A DNA stretch of 49,599 bases from Fidelibacterota bacterium. Lineage in GTDB: Bacteria; Fidelibacterota; UBA8477; JABMPR01. The translations under genes and the position numbers were made by a program. The notes under the pieces were generated by a model. That model was not told the DNA's origin. It was given only the letters and a program-made list of their open reading frames with translations, and did no database searches. The stretch spans positions 1 through 49,599 of the forward strand of contig JABMQQ010000181.1 of assembly GCA_013202495.1 (NCBI GenBank), read 5' to 3'. Of the stretch, positions 34,570-46,088 are shown in pieces; position 1 is the stretch's first letter; each line of letters begins with the position of its first letter.

Positions 34570-35901
34570 TTATTTAAGGTTGTACTTCTGAAGTTTATAG
34601 CGGAGAACTCGTTCACTGATTCCAAGTTGTCGAGCACATTCACTCTGATTCCCCTCCGCTTCTTCAAGGGTGTTTTTAATCAGATCAACCTCCAGACCAC
34701 CGACAGAATCCTTAAGCTTCCCTGAGGTGATCTTCTCCTTTGCCTTACTCTTCAGGTTAAGTCCTTCGGCTAAAATCTCAGGTCCCTGACAGAGAAGCAC
34801 GGCGCGTTCGATGAGGTTTCCCAGTTCGCGGACATTCCCCGGGAAGTGATATGCCTCCAAAGCCTCCAGAGCTTTGCTGGAAAGTATCATTTCAGATCGA
34901 CCTTCTCGGGCAGCAAATTTTTCAAAAAAATATTCTGACAATACCTTGATATCATCAGGTCTGCTCCTCAGGGGTGGTATCTCAAGATTTATGACATTTA
35001 ATCGATAATATAGGTCTTCCCTAAACTCTCCAATCTCAATGGCATGGAGCAAATCCACATTGGTGGCTGCTATGACCCTGACATCTGACTTGAAGACCTT
35101 GTTCTCCCCAATTCTCTGGAACTCTCCACTCTGCAAAAAACGTAGGAGTTTGGTCTGCATCTCCAGGGGAAGATCACCAATCTCATCCAGAAAGAGGGTC
35201 CCAGTGTGGGCTTCCTCAAAACGACCCACTCTGGTAGCGGTTGCTCCTGTGAATGCGCCTTTCTCATGTCCGAACAGCTCACTCTCAATAAGATGACTGG
35301 GAAGGGCTGCGCAGTTCACGGCTACCACGGGGTGTTTACCTCGAGGGGAATGCTGATGTATATATTCAGCAAGAACTTCCTTACCTACTCCGGTTTCTCC
35401 CGTTATAAGGACAGTGACCTGACTGTCAGCCACACGCTTTGCCTGTTGGAGTAATCCTAGCATGACTGAATCCCTGGCAAGGAAACCCAGCTCCCCTGAA
35501 TCTTGTTCCAAGGAGATATTGTGTGGATTTTGTGAGGTATGGATGTGATCCTCGATGCCGTTGAGCAGAATTTCAAGCTGATCCAGATCAACGGGTTTGG
35601 TCAAGAAGTCCCAGGCACCAGATTTCATGGCATTTACGGCAATATCCACTGTGCCAAAAGCAGTGATCAGAACCAGAATCACATTGGGATGGCGTGACTT
35701 TACTTCTTTTAACAGATCAGCACCTGTCATATAAGGCATTTTATAATCAGACAAAACAATGTCAACTGGATGCTTATACATATGAGCCAGCGCAGTTTGA
35801 GCAGACTCGGCTGTACTCACATCATATCCAATTTTCTTTAGAAATCCAGCGAGAGACTCCCGTTGGAGTTGTTCATCATCGACGATCAGTATTCTGGTCA
35901 T
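34570..35901 (-). CDS. NtrC/AtoC-type sigma-54-dependent response regulator
   Basis: The 443-residue protein has a receiver domain (1-120; acidic Asp8/Asp9, phospho-acceptor Asp52 in LSDYKMP), an AAA+ domain (about 140-375) with Walker A GETGVGKE (168-175), the sigma-54 contact loop GAFTGA (215-220) and Walker B TLFLDEIG, and a C-terminal Fis helix-turn-helix (NQSECARQLGISERVLRYKL). On phosphorylation such proteins form a ring that remodels RNA polymerase-sigma-54. Its ATG overlaps the histidine-kinase stop by 4 bp. The next operon downstream on the same strand has a sigma-54-like promoter with upstream dyads, so it is the natural target. Confidence 0.95.
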   Translation of the reverse strand: MTRILIVDDEQLQRESLAGFLKKIGYDVSTAESAQTALAHMYKHPVDIVLSDYKMPYMTGADLLKEVKSRHPNVILVLITAFGTVDIAVNAMKSGAWDFLTKPVDLDQLEILLNGIEDHIHTSQNPHNISLEQDSGELGFLARDSVMLGLLQQAKRVADSQVTVLITGETGVGKEVLAEYIHQHSPRGKHPVVAVNCAALPSHLIESELFGHEKGAFTGATATRVGRFEEAHTGTLFLDEIGDLPLEMQTKLLRFLQSGEFQRIGENKVFKSDVRVIAATNVDLLHAIEIGEFREDLYYRLNVINLEIPPLRSRPDDIKVLSEYFFEKFAAREGRSEMILSSKALEALEAYHFPGNVRELGNLIERAVLLCQGPEILAEGLNLKSKAKEKITSGKLKDSVGGLEVDLIKNTLEEAEGNQSECARQLGISERVLRYKLQKYNLK

Positions 35902-37613
35902 TGTGTCACCGGCAATTCTATTTCGAAAGTTGTCCCTTCACCAGGATGACTCGTCACTTCAATCGTCCCATGGTGGTCTGCGATTATTTTATGGGTCAAT
36001 GCCAGGCCCACACCAGTACCCATATCCTTGGTTGTATAATACAAATCAAAAATGCGACTGAGTTGATCCTCAGCAATTCCGGCTCCAGAGTCAATGATCT
36101 TTACGATTATCATATCACCCTTTTTCTGACCCTCCAGATTGATGCTCGCTCCAGATTCACAGGCGTCCAAAGCGTTTCGAACCAGATTGGATATTGCCTG
36201 TCTCAAATATTCTGCATCTGCATCAAATTGGAGCGTACTGGCCTGCACTGTCAGGGATATGTGTTGTTCCATGGCTTCTGATTTATACAAATCCTGGATG
36301 CTGTTTAAAAACTGCATCAGATCGAGAGTTGAGAAATTGAGGGAGGTCGGTCTGGTATACTCCAGGAAATCTTGGAGAGATTCATTTATGCGCGATATTT
36401 CTGAGACCATGGTGCCAGTGAGCGATTCATATTCCTGCTGATCTTCACCAGTTGAAAATTCGCGTTTCAGCCGCTGCGCCACAATTCCAATGGCATTGAG
36501 TGGATTACGTATTTCATGGGCCACACCAGCTGCAAGCTCTCCCACCGCCGCCTGCTTCTCTCGCAGTCGATTCAATTTCTCCAGCCTATAAACTTCTGCT
36601 TCTATCCGCTTCTTCTCCTCTTCCAGCAATGCTGAATTTTGTCGAGCCAGTAAAAATATAAGAAGCACAAAGGCGAGCAGAGTAAAGAGGGTGGTACGAA
36701 TGAGAATTTGATAGACGATTTGACCTTTTAGACTCAAGAGGGTATCCGCTTTAAATCCAATACGCACTTCCCCCAGACTTGAGTTAAAAAATACAGGACG
36801 AACCACTTCCAGCAGACTGGTGTCTCCTTTGGAAACCTCAAAGAGGATATCAGCAAGGGGCTTGCGGGTCCAGGTATCGTCAATCTTTTCCCCAGACTTT
36901 GAAACATAGTATGGCTCACGGTCATCCAGCGCCAACTTCAGATATTGCAAGCCATTTACATGTAAAAGGTCTTCCAGGGCAGATTCCATGGCGGTGAGAT
37001 ATTTAAAATTTTGCTCAGCCTCCATTGACAACTGACAGGTGATTACACCACCCCTTTCTCTGGGGATAGCTACCAAAAATTGATCTTCAATACTGTCAGT
37101 GGGGGTGACAGGGTCCGCCTTTTGATCAACCCCGACAATGAGTAGTTCAGTTTTCCTGGATAAAATCGGCTGTAGCTGATTTTGGAGCCACGTATTGTCC
37201 TGGTCTATTTCAGCCGGGGTATTTGTTTTTGAAGCTGTTTTATAGCCGACATCCTTTTTCCCATTACTATCATAGGTGGAGATATCCATGATAGTTTCAT
37301 CATTCACCCATTCGTCCAGGTCACTTCTTGATAGCTCCTGTTCTTTATCTATATGGTTCAAGATACTGAGCATATCGATGGCTCTATCGATATAGGATTG
37401 CTTTAACTCCTCTGTGAGATAGGCTTGACCACTGCCACTCTGCGCAATCACTGCGGCGGTCATGGCAGATTGATCCTGAATGAGCTGCAAAACGTCACGA
37501 TACCTGGATTGATATTCTAGATAACTGGATAAAATAAGTAGGGTGAGAACAACAACGTATAATCCGATATACCAAGGATTTAGTTTTAAGATGTTTTTTA
37601 CAGCTCTCAGCAA
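35898..37613 (-). CDS. Membrane-bound sensor histidine kinase
   Basis: The 571-residue kinase starts at TTG 37613 (GGGGA 5 nt upstream). TM1 is at about 15-33, a periplasmic sensor domain of about 240 residues follows, and TM2 is at about 285-310. After a short coiled coil comes the HisKA H-box AHEIRNPLNAIG (His366), then the ATPase domain with N-box NLVRNALDA, G1 DSGAGIAED and G2 GTGVGLALTH. It phosphorylates the coupled NtrC-type regulator. The sensor domain resembles a Cache-type fold but its ligand cannot be told. Context (Spy-like, barrel and calcium-repeat genes downstream) suggests an envelope or metal signal. Confidence 0.93.
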   Translation of the reverse strand: MLRAVKNILKLNPWYIGLYVVVLTLLILSSYLEYQSRYRDVLQLIQDQSAMTAAVIAQSGSGQAYLTEELKQSYIDRAIDMLSILNHIDKEQELSRSDLDEWVNDETIMDISTYDSNGKKDVGYKTASKTNTPAEIDQDNTWLQNQLQPILSRKTELLIVGVDQKADPVTPTDSIEDQFLVAIPRERGGVITCQLSMEAEQNFKYLTAMESALEDLLHVNGLQYLKLALDDREPYYVSKSGEKIDDTWTRKPLADILFEVSKGDTSLLEVVRPVFFNSSLGEVRIGFKADTLLSLKGQIVYQILIRTTLFTLLAFVLLIFLLARQNSALLEEEKKRIEAEVYRLEKLNRLREKQAAVGELAAGVAHEIRNPLNAIGIVAQRLKREFSTGEDQQEYESLTGTMVSEISRINESLQDFLEYTRPTSLNFSTLDLMQFLNSIQDLYKSEAMEQHISLTVQASTLQFDADAEYLRQAISNLVRNALDACESGASINLEGQKKGDMIIVKIIDSGAGIAEDQLSRIFDLYYTTKDMGTGVGLALTHKIIADHHGTIEVTSHPGEGTTFEIELPVTQ

Positions 37614-37720
37614 GTCGTTCCCCTATCACTTCGTTTTAACTGGATTGAAAAATAAATGGAGTTGGAGGAAGACCTAAATAAATCTGAAAATATGAATCTG
37701 GTATAAGAAGGTGATGAAAT

Positions 37721-37763
37721 AAAAAAAGCCCCGGACCCTTCGATAAACTCAGGGGCCGAGGCT
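37721..37763 (-). terminator. Rho-independent terminator of the ATP synthase operon
   Basis: On the minus strand a 13-bp GC-rich stem with two mismatches (37751-37763 with 37727-37739) is followed by seven T (37727-37721). It begins 23 nt after the atpC stop. Its loop side contains CCCTTCGATAAACTCAGGG, resembling a dispersed palindromic repeat found in many bacterial genomes. Confidence 0.88.
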
Positions 37764-37785
37764 TTAAATATTAATGTAAGCAGAT

Positions 37786-38193
37786 TTATTTCTTTTCAGC
37801 AACCTTTAGTCGATTCATGGAACGCTCTAGAGCTCGAAGTGCTCTCAGTTCGTCCTCCATCTCATCTTTTTTGCGATTGAGGTGTTCCTTAGCCCGATCA
37901 TATGCTTTTTGTGCACGGTTCAAGTCAATACCCCCCTTAGGCTCAGCTGATTCTACCAGTAGCTGTACACCGTTCCTGGTGATTTCTGCAAATCCTTTGG
38001 CGGAGGCATAGGTCTTCTCTACAGAACCCTTGACAACTTTGATTTCACCGATAGCCAAAGCCATAATCGACTCAGTATGCCCTGCCAGGACACCGAATGC
38101 ACCATCTGCACCAGGAGCGCGGACGTAATCTACTTCGCCCTCATCATACACTTTGGTAGGTGTAATGATTTCTAGATGAAATTGTGCGGCCAT
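37786..38193 (-). CDS. atpC: F1Fo ATP synthase epsilon subunit
   Basis: The 135-residue protein has the epsilon N-terminal beta-sandwich (FHLEIITPTKVYDEGEVDYV, then DGAFGVLAGHTESIMAL) and a C-terminal two-helix region (RAQKAYDRAKEHL and onward) that can inhibit ATP hydrolysis. It is the central-stalk subunit that joins gamma to the c-ring. It is the last gene of the atp operon, 6 nt after atpD, followed by a strong terminator. Confidence 0.96.
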   Translation of the reverse strand: MAAQFHLEIITPTKVYDEGEVDYVRAPGADGAFGVLAGHTESIMALAIGEIKVVKGSVEKTYASAKGFAEITRNGVQLLVESAEPKGGIDLNRAQKAYDRAKEHLNRKKDEMEDELRALRALERSMNRLKVAEKK

Positions 38194-38199
38194 TATTAA

Positions 38200-40462
<2,263 letters not shown>

Positions 40463-40469
40463 AGCGATC

Positions 40470-42005
40470 CTAGGCTACGAAGCCTTTAACAAAGTCCGAA
40501 ACCGCCTTGTTCAAAGCGGCATCAATCTCATCAGTCAGCTTGCCCTCAGTTGCAATCCTCTTTAGGAGATCTGAATTGGTGGCTTCCATATTGCTTAGGA
40601 ATTCACTTTCAAACCGTCTCACATCTGCAGGATCAATGTCATCCAGAAAACCTCTCGAGGCAGCATAGAAAATGGCAATCTGCTTTTCCACAACCATGGG
40701 AACAAACTGATTCTGCTTCAATACTTCATAGAGAATTTTTCCCCGGGTCAGCTGTTTTTGAGTTTCAGCATCCAGGTCAGAACCAAACTGGGCAAAAGCC
40801 GCCAGTTCACGATATTGGGCCAAATCAAGTCTCATTCCACCGGCAACCTTTTTCATGGCAGCGATCTGGGCATTTCCACCTACACGAGATACTGATATAC
40901 CCACGTTTAAAGCGGGACGTTGTCCACTATTGAAAAGATCCGTTTCCAAAAAGATTTGACCATCGGTAATGGAGATCACATTGGTAGGGATATAGGCAGA
41001 TACATCACCCATTTGTGTTTCAATGATGGGCAGAGCTGTGAGTGAACCACCACCTAACTCTTTGTTCAATTTTGAAGAACGTTCCAGTAGGCGACTATGG
41101 AGATAGAATACATCTCCTGGATAGGCTTCACGACCTGGAGGTCTTCTCAGTAGCAAAGACATCTGGCGGTATGCAACTGCATGCTTTGACAGATCATCAT
41201 AGATAATTAGAGCATGTTTGCCGTTATCACGAAAATATTCACCAATTGAAGCACCGGTGTAGGGTGCGAGAAATTGTAGGGGGGCAGGATCAGAGGCGTT
41301 TGCAGCTACAACGGTTGTATATTCCATGGCACCCTGAGCTTCAAGCTCAGCTACCACTCGGGCAACCGTTGAGGCTTTCTGGCCGATGGCTACATAAATA
41401 CAATATACTGGATCATCGGGTGAGTCTGCACTATGGGTGTATTTTTGATTTACAATGGTATCTAGAGCAACTGCGGTTTTACCAGTCTGACCATCACCAA
41501 TAATCAATTCACGCTGGCCGCGACCAATGGGAATCATACTATCGATGGCTTTGATACCCGTCTGCAGAGGCTCATTTACAGGACTTCTGGCCAACACACC
41601 CAGAGCTTTGCGTTCGACGGGATAGAGTTTTTCGGCCTTAATCTCGCCCTTGCCATCCATTGGAACGCCAATTGGGCTTAACACGCGTCCGATTACAGCA
41701 TCACCAACTGCAACTGAAACAACCTTTCCTGTTCGCTTGGCCTGATCCCCCTCTTTTACAAGAGAGGTATTACCAAATAGAACCAGTCCGACTTCGTCCT
41801 CTTCCAGGTTCATTGCCATACCAACAACACCGTTGGGGAGCTCAATCAGCTCAGAGGCCATAACATTTTCCAGTCCACTAACGCGGGCAATACCGTCACC
41901 AACCATGATGACTTCACCAATCTCGGCCACATCAATGGAGAGATCTAATTTGCCCAGTTCTTCCTGGAGTAATTTTGTAATTTCTTCTGTTCGAATATCT
42001 GTCAT
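40470..42005 (-). CDS. atpA: F1Fo ATP synthase alpha subunit
   Basis: The 511-residue subunit has Walker [16 protein letters not shown] (about residue 170), the [16 protein letters not shown] segment, [20 protein letters not shown], and the arginine-finger segment [16 protein letters not shown]-like (here [17 protein letters not shown]). It alternates with beta in the F1 head and holds the non-catalytic nucleotide sites. It lies 15 nt after atpH. Confidence 0.98.
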   Translation of the reverse strand: MTDIRTEEITKLLQEELGKLDLSIDVAEIGEVIMVGDGIARVSGLENVMASELIELPNGVVGMAMNLEEDEVGLVLFGNTSLVKEGDQAKRTGKVVSVAVGDAVIGRVLSPIGVPMDGKGEIKAEKLYPVERKALGVLARSPVNEPLQTGIKAIDSMIPIGRGQRELIIGDGQTGKTAVALDTIVNQKYTHSADSPDDPVYCIYVAIGQKASTVARVVAELEAQGAMEYTTVVAANASDPAPLQFLAPYTGASIGEYFRDNGKHALIIYDDLSKHAVAYRQMSLLLRRPPGREAYPGDVFYLHSRLLERSSKLNKELGGGSLTALPIIETQMGDVSAYIPTNVISITDGQIFLETDLFNSGQRPALNVGISVSRVGGNAQIAAMKKVAGGMRLDLAQYRELAAFAQFGSDLDAETQKQLTRGKILYEVLKQNQFVPMVVEKQIAIFYAASRGFLDDIDPADVRRFESEFLSNMEATNSDLLKRIATEGKLTDEIDAALNKAVSDFVKGFVA

Positions 42006-42020
42006 ATTCTTGTCTTTCCT

Positions 42021-42557
42021 TTAGGACTGAATCAGTGCTTGTCTGATACGTGCTATTTTACTGGAGAGCGAGGCATCCAAAATGGTATTGCCAACTCGTA
42101 ATGTTAAACCACCTAGAATATCCTGATTTACTTCAGCTGTAAAATCAGCTTTCGAGGATGTGACCGCTTGGACAGCCTGGTGGATGCCTTGAATCGTTGC
42201 ATCCGATAATTTGGTGGTACTGACGGCATGCACCTTTACCTGATCGCTGCGAGTGTAAAAGGCAGTTTCCAGGCCATGCATGATCATGCCCAACAATTTC
42301 ATATCCCTCTCTTCACCCAACTGGGCAATAAAAGCCTGGTTGATTGGGTGCAAGTCGGGAAATACTTTGCCAAGTAGTTGAATTTTGACAGTGGCTTCAA
42401 CTTTGGTTGAGGCCAAAAATGCTTTCAGTGCCGGTTCACGCCGATAACTGCCATAGAAAGACTTCATTGAGCGATAGACTGGCTCAAGAGCGTCCTTCTT
42501 CTCAGCAATATTTAGAAGCAGGTTGGCGTACTGGCGACTTTTTGCTGATGTGCGCAT
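42021..42557 (-). CDS. atpH: F1Fo ATP synthase delta subunit
   Basis: The 178-residue protein matches the delta/OSCP family: an N-terminal helical bundle (SRQYANLLLNIAEKKDALEP) and a C-terminal LGGLTLRVGNTILDASLSSK motif. It links the b-stalk to the top of F1. Its ATG shares one base with the atpF stop (TAATG), so translation is coupled. Confidence 0.94.
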   Translation of the reverse strand: MRTSAKSRQYANLLLNIAEKKDALEPVYRSMKSFYGSYRREPALKAFLASTKVEATVKIQLLGKVFPDLHPINQAFIAQLGEERDMKLLGMIMHGLETAFYTRSDQVKVHAVSTTKLSDATIQGIHQAVQAVTSSKADFTAEVNQDILGGLTLRVGNTILDASLSSKIARIRQALIQS

Positions 42558-43051
42558 TAATTCTTTCCGTAATCCTTGAGAGCGTCTTCGATGAGACGTT
42601 CATTGTCTTCCAGAGTAAGTGATTTTGCGATAATTTTTTCAGCAGCAGCCATTGAAATATCTACAATCTGAGTACGGATTTCAGCAATCGCTTTGTCGCG
42701 TTCGGCGACAATCTGAACTTCAGCCTGTTTCAGAATTCCTGCAGATTTATCCTGAGCTTCATTGAGAATATCAGCTTTCATCCGCTCTGCGGTTTCTTTA
42801 CCGGTAGCCACAATGTTTTGGGCTTCTTGTCGAGCTTTGGCTACCATCGCTTCATATTCACCGGCTACTTTATCAGCTTCTTTACGAGCTGCTTCAGCTT
42901 CCTCAAGTGATTCACGAATGAAATTTTCGCGATTTTCCAGCGCCTTAATCATAGGTTTCCAGGCTTTGGCTCCCAGGATCACCAACACAATAATGAAGGT
43001 GATCCAGGTCCAATACATTAAACCGGTATCAAAATTAAGTAGGTTTTCCAT
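42557..43051 (-). CDS. atpF: F1Fo ATP synthase b subunit
   Basis: The 164-residue protein has one N-terminal TM helix (about 10-28, MYWTWITFIIVLVILGAKAW) and a long charged coiled coil rich in Ala, Glu and Lys, which is the b-subunit plan. Only one b gene is present, so the peripheral stalk is probably a homodimer. It is followed by atpH with a one-base overlap. Confidence 0.95.
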   Translation of the reverse strand: MENLLNFDTGLMYWTWITFIIVLVILGAKAWKPMIKALENRENFIRESLEEAEAARKEADKVAGEYEAMVAKARQEAQNIVATGKETAERMKADILNEAQDKSAGILKQAEVQIVAERDKAIAEIRTQIVDISMAAAEKIIAKSLTLEDNERLIEDALKDYGKN

Positions 43052-43082
43052 AATTCCTCCGAAGGAGTATTCTTAAACCTTA

Positions 43083-43301
43083 TTACTTAATTGCAACAAG
43101 TAGCGTTACTACTAAACCGATAATGGCAACCCCTTCCAAGAGGAAGAGAGGTAAGTTTACAGCGCCAGTGATGCTGGAGGCAGCTTCAGGCTGACGTGCG
43201 ATACCAGCAGCAGCTGCTGCAGCTAATTTTCCGATTCCTAGTCCAGCACCAATTACGATCATTCCTGCACCAATAGCGGCACCTAGATAAGCAAATTCCA
43301 T
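43083..43301 (-). CDS. atpE: F1Fo ATP synthase c subunit
   Basis: The 72-residue hairpin protein has two TM helices joined by the conserved loop ARQPEA. The ion-binding carboxylate is the Glu in LFLLEGVAI of helix 2. The helix-1 Gln and the Ser/Thr after the Glu that mark sodium-binding c-rings are absent (Ile and Gly instead), so proton coupling is likely. It stands 139 nt after atpB, the largest gap in the operon; I see no gene there. Confidence 0.96.
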   Translation of the reverse strand: MEFAYLGAAIGAGMIVIGAGLGIGKLAAAAAAGIARQPEAASSITGAVNLPLFLLEGVAIIGLVVTLLVAIK

Positions 43302-43440
43302 TTTAAAACTCCTTGTTGTGTGTTTCTATCTTTGCTATCTCATAGCCACAAACATGTCTCATATCCCTGAACTGAGTAAGAGCTTTCCGAGCATAGTTGA
43401 TAGAAGGTTTATATTTTGTGTTGTAAAAGTTCAATAAAAA

Positions 43441-44259
43441 TCAATGATTCGGGTGAATTGATTGGCCAATGAAGACTGAGGAGAGTAGGGTAAATACGTA
43501 GGCCTGTACGATACTTACTATAATTTCTAAAAATGTAATACCGACGTTCAAAGCTACTGAACCAATGCCGATATAAATATTATGCAAAATAAAAATAGGT
43601 GCAAAGATAGCCAACATGGCGATATGTCCAGCAGTCATGTTAGCCGCAAGTCTCATGGTCAATGCAAAAGGGCGAACGAACATGCTCATTATTTCAATGG
43701 GGATGAGGATGATCAAAACAGCTTTAGGTACATCGCCTGGCACCATATTCTTCCAATGCTTAAAAAAGCCATGTTCCATAATTCCCGCAATAATGATGGC
43801 GAAAAAAGTGATGACAGCCAGTGCCGCGGTCATATTGAAATTTCCAGTGGCCGTAGTACCACCATGACCATGATTGATATAATTGAATATGGGCATGAGA
43901 CCGAGAAAGTTCATGGTCAGTATTAAAAAGAAAAAGGACAGCACAAGAGGTCCCCATTTTAAGACATGATCCTTCCCAACGGTAGGAATGAGAATGCCTG
44001 TTCGGACAAAATCTACTACAAACTCAAAGGCATTGGAAAATCCACTGGGGATGGGTCTTTCTTCACTACGATATTTTCGGGATGCATATAGAGCAACCGT
44101 AACTAATAATCCTGCAGCAATCCAGAGCATGATAACATGTTTAGTTATTGAAAGATCAACACCGAAAAGTTCAAAATGGATCATCACGTCACTATTAGCG
44201 ACATGCTCAATGATCTTATCCCCGATGTTTGTACTGGTTCCTTGGCCGTGTTCAGCCAT
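43441..44259 (-). CDS. atpB: F1Fo ATP synthase a subunit
   Basis: The 272-residue membrane protein has a long N-terminal arm and about five TM helices. The essential Arg lies in the helix ALTMRLAANMTAGH, and the C-terminal helix VSIVQAYVFTLLSSVFIGQ is typical. It forms the two proton half-channels beside the c-ring. Its ATG shares one base with the stop of the atpI-like gene (TAATG). Confidence 0.95.
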   Translation of the reverse strand: MAEHGQGTSTNIGDKIIEHVANSDVMIHFELFGVDLSITKHVIMLWIAAGLLVTVALYASRKYRSEERPIPSGFSNAFEFVVDFVRTGILIPTVGKDHVLKWGPLVLSFFFLILTMNFLGLMPIFNYINHGHGGTTATGNFNMTAALAVITFFAIIIAGIMEHGFFKHWKNMVPGDVPKAVLIILIPIEIMSMFVRPFALTMRLAANMTAGHIAMLAIFAPIFILHNIYIGIGSVALNVGITFLEIIVSIVQAYVFTLLSSVFIGQSIHPNH

Positions 44260-44651
44260 TAAGAATTCTCCCCTTTTGCAGGTCCGTTATCTGCCATAAA
44301 AAGCGGCCAATAATAAGCTTCGACCCCATGCCACGCAAGAAAGTTTATGAGTAATATTACAATAAATGTCACATTGTCCATAGTGCCTGATTTTATTAGA
44401 ATTACGATCCATATTGCGAGCATAATAACCTTCGCAAAGAAGCCAATAATATTGATTTTTTGAAGTTGTTGAGCATCATGAATTTTGTTTTTATCAACCC
44501 AAAAAAGTATCACCCCACTAATGACTACTGGCAAAAAGGCTCCTGCTAATGCAGACTTGATCAAATCAAATTGATTCGTAAAGGCGAATGCGGCTATTAC
44601 TATACTATTTAGCACTAAAGCAGCAAGTCCTATAACCTGCCAAGGCTTCAC
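44259..44651 (-). CDS. atpI: ATP synthase protein I-like membrane protein
   Basis: The 130-residue protein starts with GTG at 44651 and has four predicted TM helices (about 8-25, 35-52, 68-88, 96-112). Sequence similarity to AtpI families is weak by eye. The call rests mostly on four helices, size and position between atpZ and atpB. AtpI helps assemble the c-ring or transport magnesium in some bacteria. It overlaps both neighbours by one base (TAGTG, TAATG). Confidence 0.65.
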   Translation of the reverse strand: MKPWQVIGLAALVLNSIVIAAFAFTNQFDLIKSALAGAFLPVVISGVILFWVDKNKIHDAQQLQKINIIGFFAKVIMLAIWIVILIKSGTMDNVTFIVILLINFLAWHGVEAYYWPLFMADNGPAKGENS

Positions 44652-44851
44652 TACTCATCGCCCTTTACATAGATGCTTTTATATAATTCATACATTCCAA
44701 TAACTACACCCAGCAATGCTCCAGTGAGCACCCCATACTGAGGCCAGCCAAATTTTTCATCGATAAAATACCCGATAGCACCAAGACCCAAGACACTGCC
44801 GGTCATGGTTGAGGCCGCTGCCATATACTTGCCGGAGCCGTCAGATTTCAA
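44651..44851 (-). CDS. atpZ: AtpZ/AtpI-family small membrane protein
   Basis: The 66-residue protein starts at TTG 44851 and has two TM helices around a conserved GYFIDEKFGWPQYGVLTGAL segment, the hallmark of the AtpZ (putative F0F1-ATPase subunit) family. AtpZ with AtpI is proposed to be a c-ring assembly factor or divalent-cation channel. It lies 6 nt after the bactofilin gene and overlaps the next gene by one base, so it begins the ATP synthase gene block. Confidence 0.82.
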   Translation of the reverse strand: MKSDGSGKYMAAASTMTGSVLGLGAIGYFIDEKFGWPQYGVLTGALLGVVIGMYELYKSIYVKGDE

Positions 44852-44857
44852 GTGCTG

Positions 44858-45235
44858 CTAAATCTCTTCGCCGAGGGCTTCAAATTCATCAGAAGTGGAA
44901 GTTTCAGGAACCATGGAACTGCGACCATGGAAAACGGCCCCATCCTCAATGATAAGCCTGGTAGCAATAACATCGCCCTTCAGTCGTCCGGCTTTCCCCA
45001 GGGCTACTTTTCCCTTCACTTCTATATTGCCACCCACAATACCACCAATGATAGCGTAATCCCCTTTTATGCCACCCTTAACAACACCAGATTCTGAAAC
45101 AGTAACAAAACCTGAGGCTTCAATACTGCCATCCACGGTTCCATTTATATGAGCACTACCATTGATATTCATATCTCCAGAAATGTGAGTCCCCCGCCCG
45201 ACAATAGTTTCTATGCGATGTATTCGATTGGCCAT
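44858..45235 (-). CDS. Bactofilin
   Basis: I chose ATG 45235 (SD AAGGA 8 nt upstream) rather than ATG 45274, which would lie inside the preceding gene; this gives 125 residues. The protein is the bactofilin beta-helix: short repeats such as GTHISGDMNINGSAHINGTV and VKGGIKGDYAIIGGIVGG, with Gly and Val/Ile every few residues, flanked by short termini. Bactofilins polymerise without nucleotide and position cell-wall enzymes. The M23 peptidase gene ends 1 nt before this ATG, which matches the known bactofilin-M23 partnership in cell shape. Confidence 0.92.
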   Translation of the reverse strand: MANRIHRIETIVGRGTHISGDMNINGSAHINGTVDGSIEASGFVTVSESGVVKGGIKGDYAIIGGIVGGNIEVKGKVALGKAGRLKGDVIATRLIIEDGAVFHGRSSMVPETSTSDEFEALGEEI

Positions 45236-45236
45236 T

Positions 45237-46034
45237 CTAATATTCCTTCTCAACAGCTGGAGAGCTCGTTTCATTCAGCTCAGTGATAAATGTAGCAGGA
45301 TCAAGTGGTACACCTTTGTACCAGATCTCAAAATGAAGATGAGCCCCATCAGAAATACCTGTATTGCCCATGATGGCAATGGGTTCTGCACGATCTACAA
45401 CCTGTCGCTGTGTCACCAGATTTTGTTCATTGTGACCATATACGGTGAGGTAACCGTTTCCATGATCAATAATAATGGTATTCCCAAAACGATAGGTCCA
45501 ATCTGAGAAAATGACATACCCTCGACCGGCTGCCTTCACAACCCTATCCTCAATAGAGGATAAATCTAGTCCAAGATGGTCCTGACTAAAAAGCCCTTCC
45601 CTGACTTGAAATCCAGCGTTCACAAAACCCTTGATAGGTAAATAGGTAGGCAAATCATCTAACAAGCCCATGGTTTCAAATGGGGAGAGTTCCCAATTGT
45701 CCTCAAAAGCATTGCTATCCCCTGCATCTGCACGAAGGTTATAATGGCTCCCCAGTGTGCTTTCAATAAAGTGATTTATCTCATCAATGCGTTTGGCATT
45801 TTTCAACAAACCGGCAACTTCCTGTCTTTCACTAAGGAGATAATCATTCTCTCGCTTAATGTCCCGATATTCCAGTGCTTTGGGCAAATAATAGGTCGAA
45901 AATAGAATGATGACGGCGAGCAAACCAAGAATGAACAATTTCAGGATATTGACAGTTACCGCTGTAATTGAATAGGATCTGCCATTGGTTTCATTATCCG
46001 GTAGGATGAGTATGGTATATTTTTCGTGCTTCAT
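45237..46034 (-). CDS. M23 (LytM) peptidoglycan endopeptidase, membrane-anchored
   Basis: The 265-residue protein has an N-terminal TM helix (about 28-50), a coiled coil (about 55-95), and a LytM domain (about 135-255). Zinc ligands are present: His153 and Asp157 in DHLGLD, and His234 in AHLHFE (His232 catalytic), with His201 in YGHN. It should be active and cut peptidoglycan cross-links in the periplasm. It is paired with the downstream bactofilin, which probably localises it to set cell shape. Confidence 0.93.
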   Translation of the reverse strand: MKHEKYTILILPDNETNGRSYSITAVTVNILKLFILGLLAVIILFSTYYLPKALEYRDIKRENDYLLSERQEVAGLLKNAKRIDEINHFIESTLGSHYNLRADAGDSNAFEDNWELSPFETMGLLDDLPTYLPIKGFVNAGFQVREGLFSQDHLGLDLSSIEDRVVKAAGRGYVIFSDWTYRFGNTIIIDHGNGYLTVYGHNEQNLVTQRQVVDRAEPIAIMGNTGISDGAHLHFEIWYKGVPLDPATFITELNETSSPAVEKEY

Positions 46035-46088
46035 GATTTCTTGTTTCTGCCTATTCCTGTTAGTGGGGAGTGTTCCGGATACAGATTG

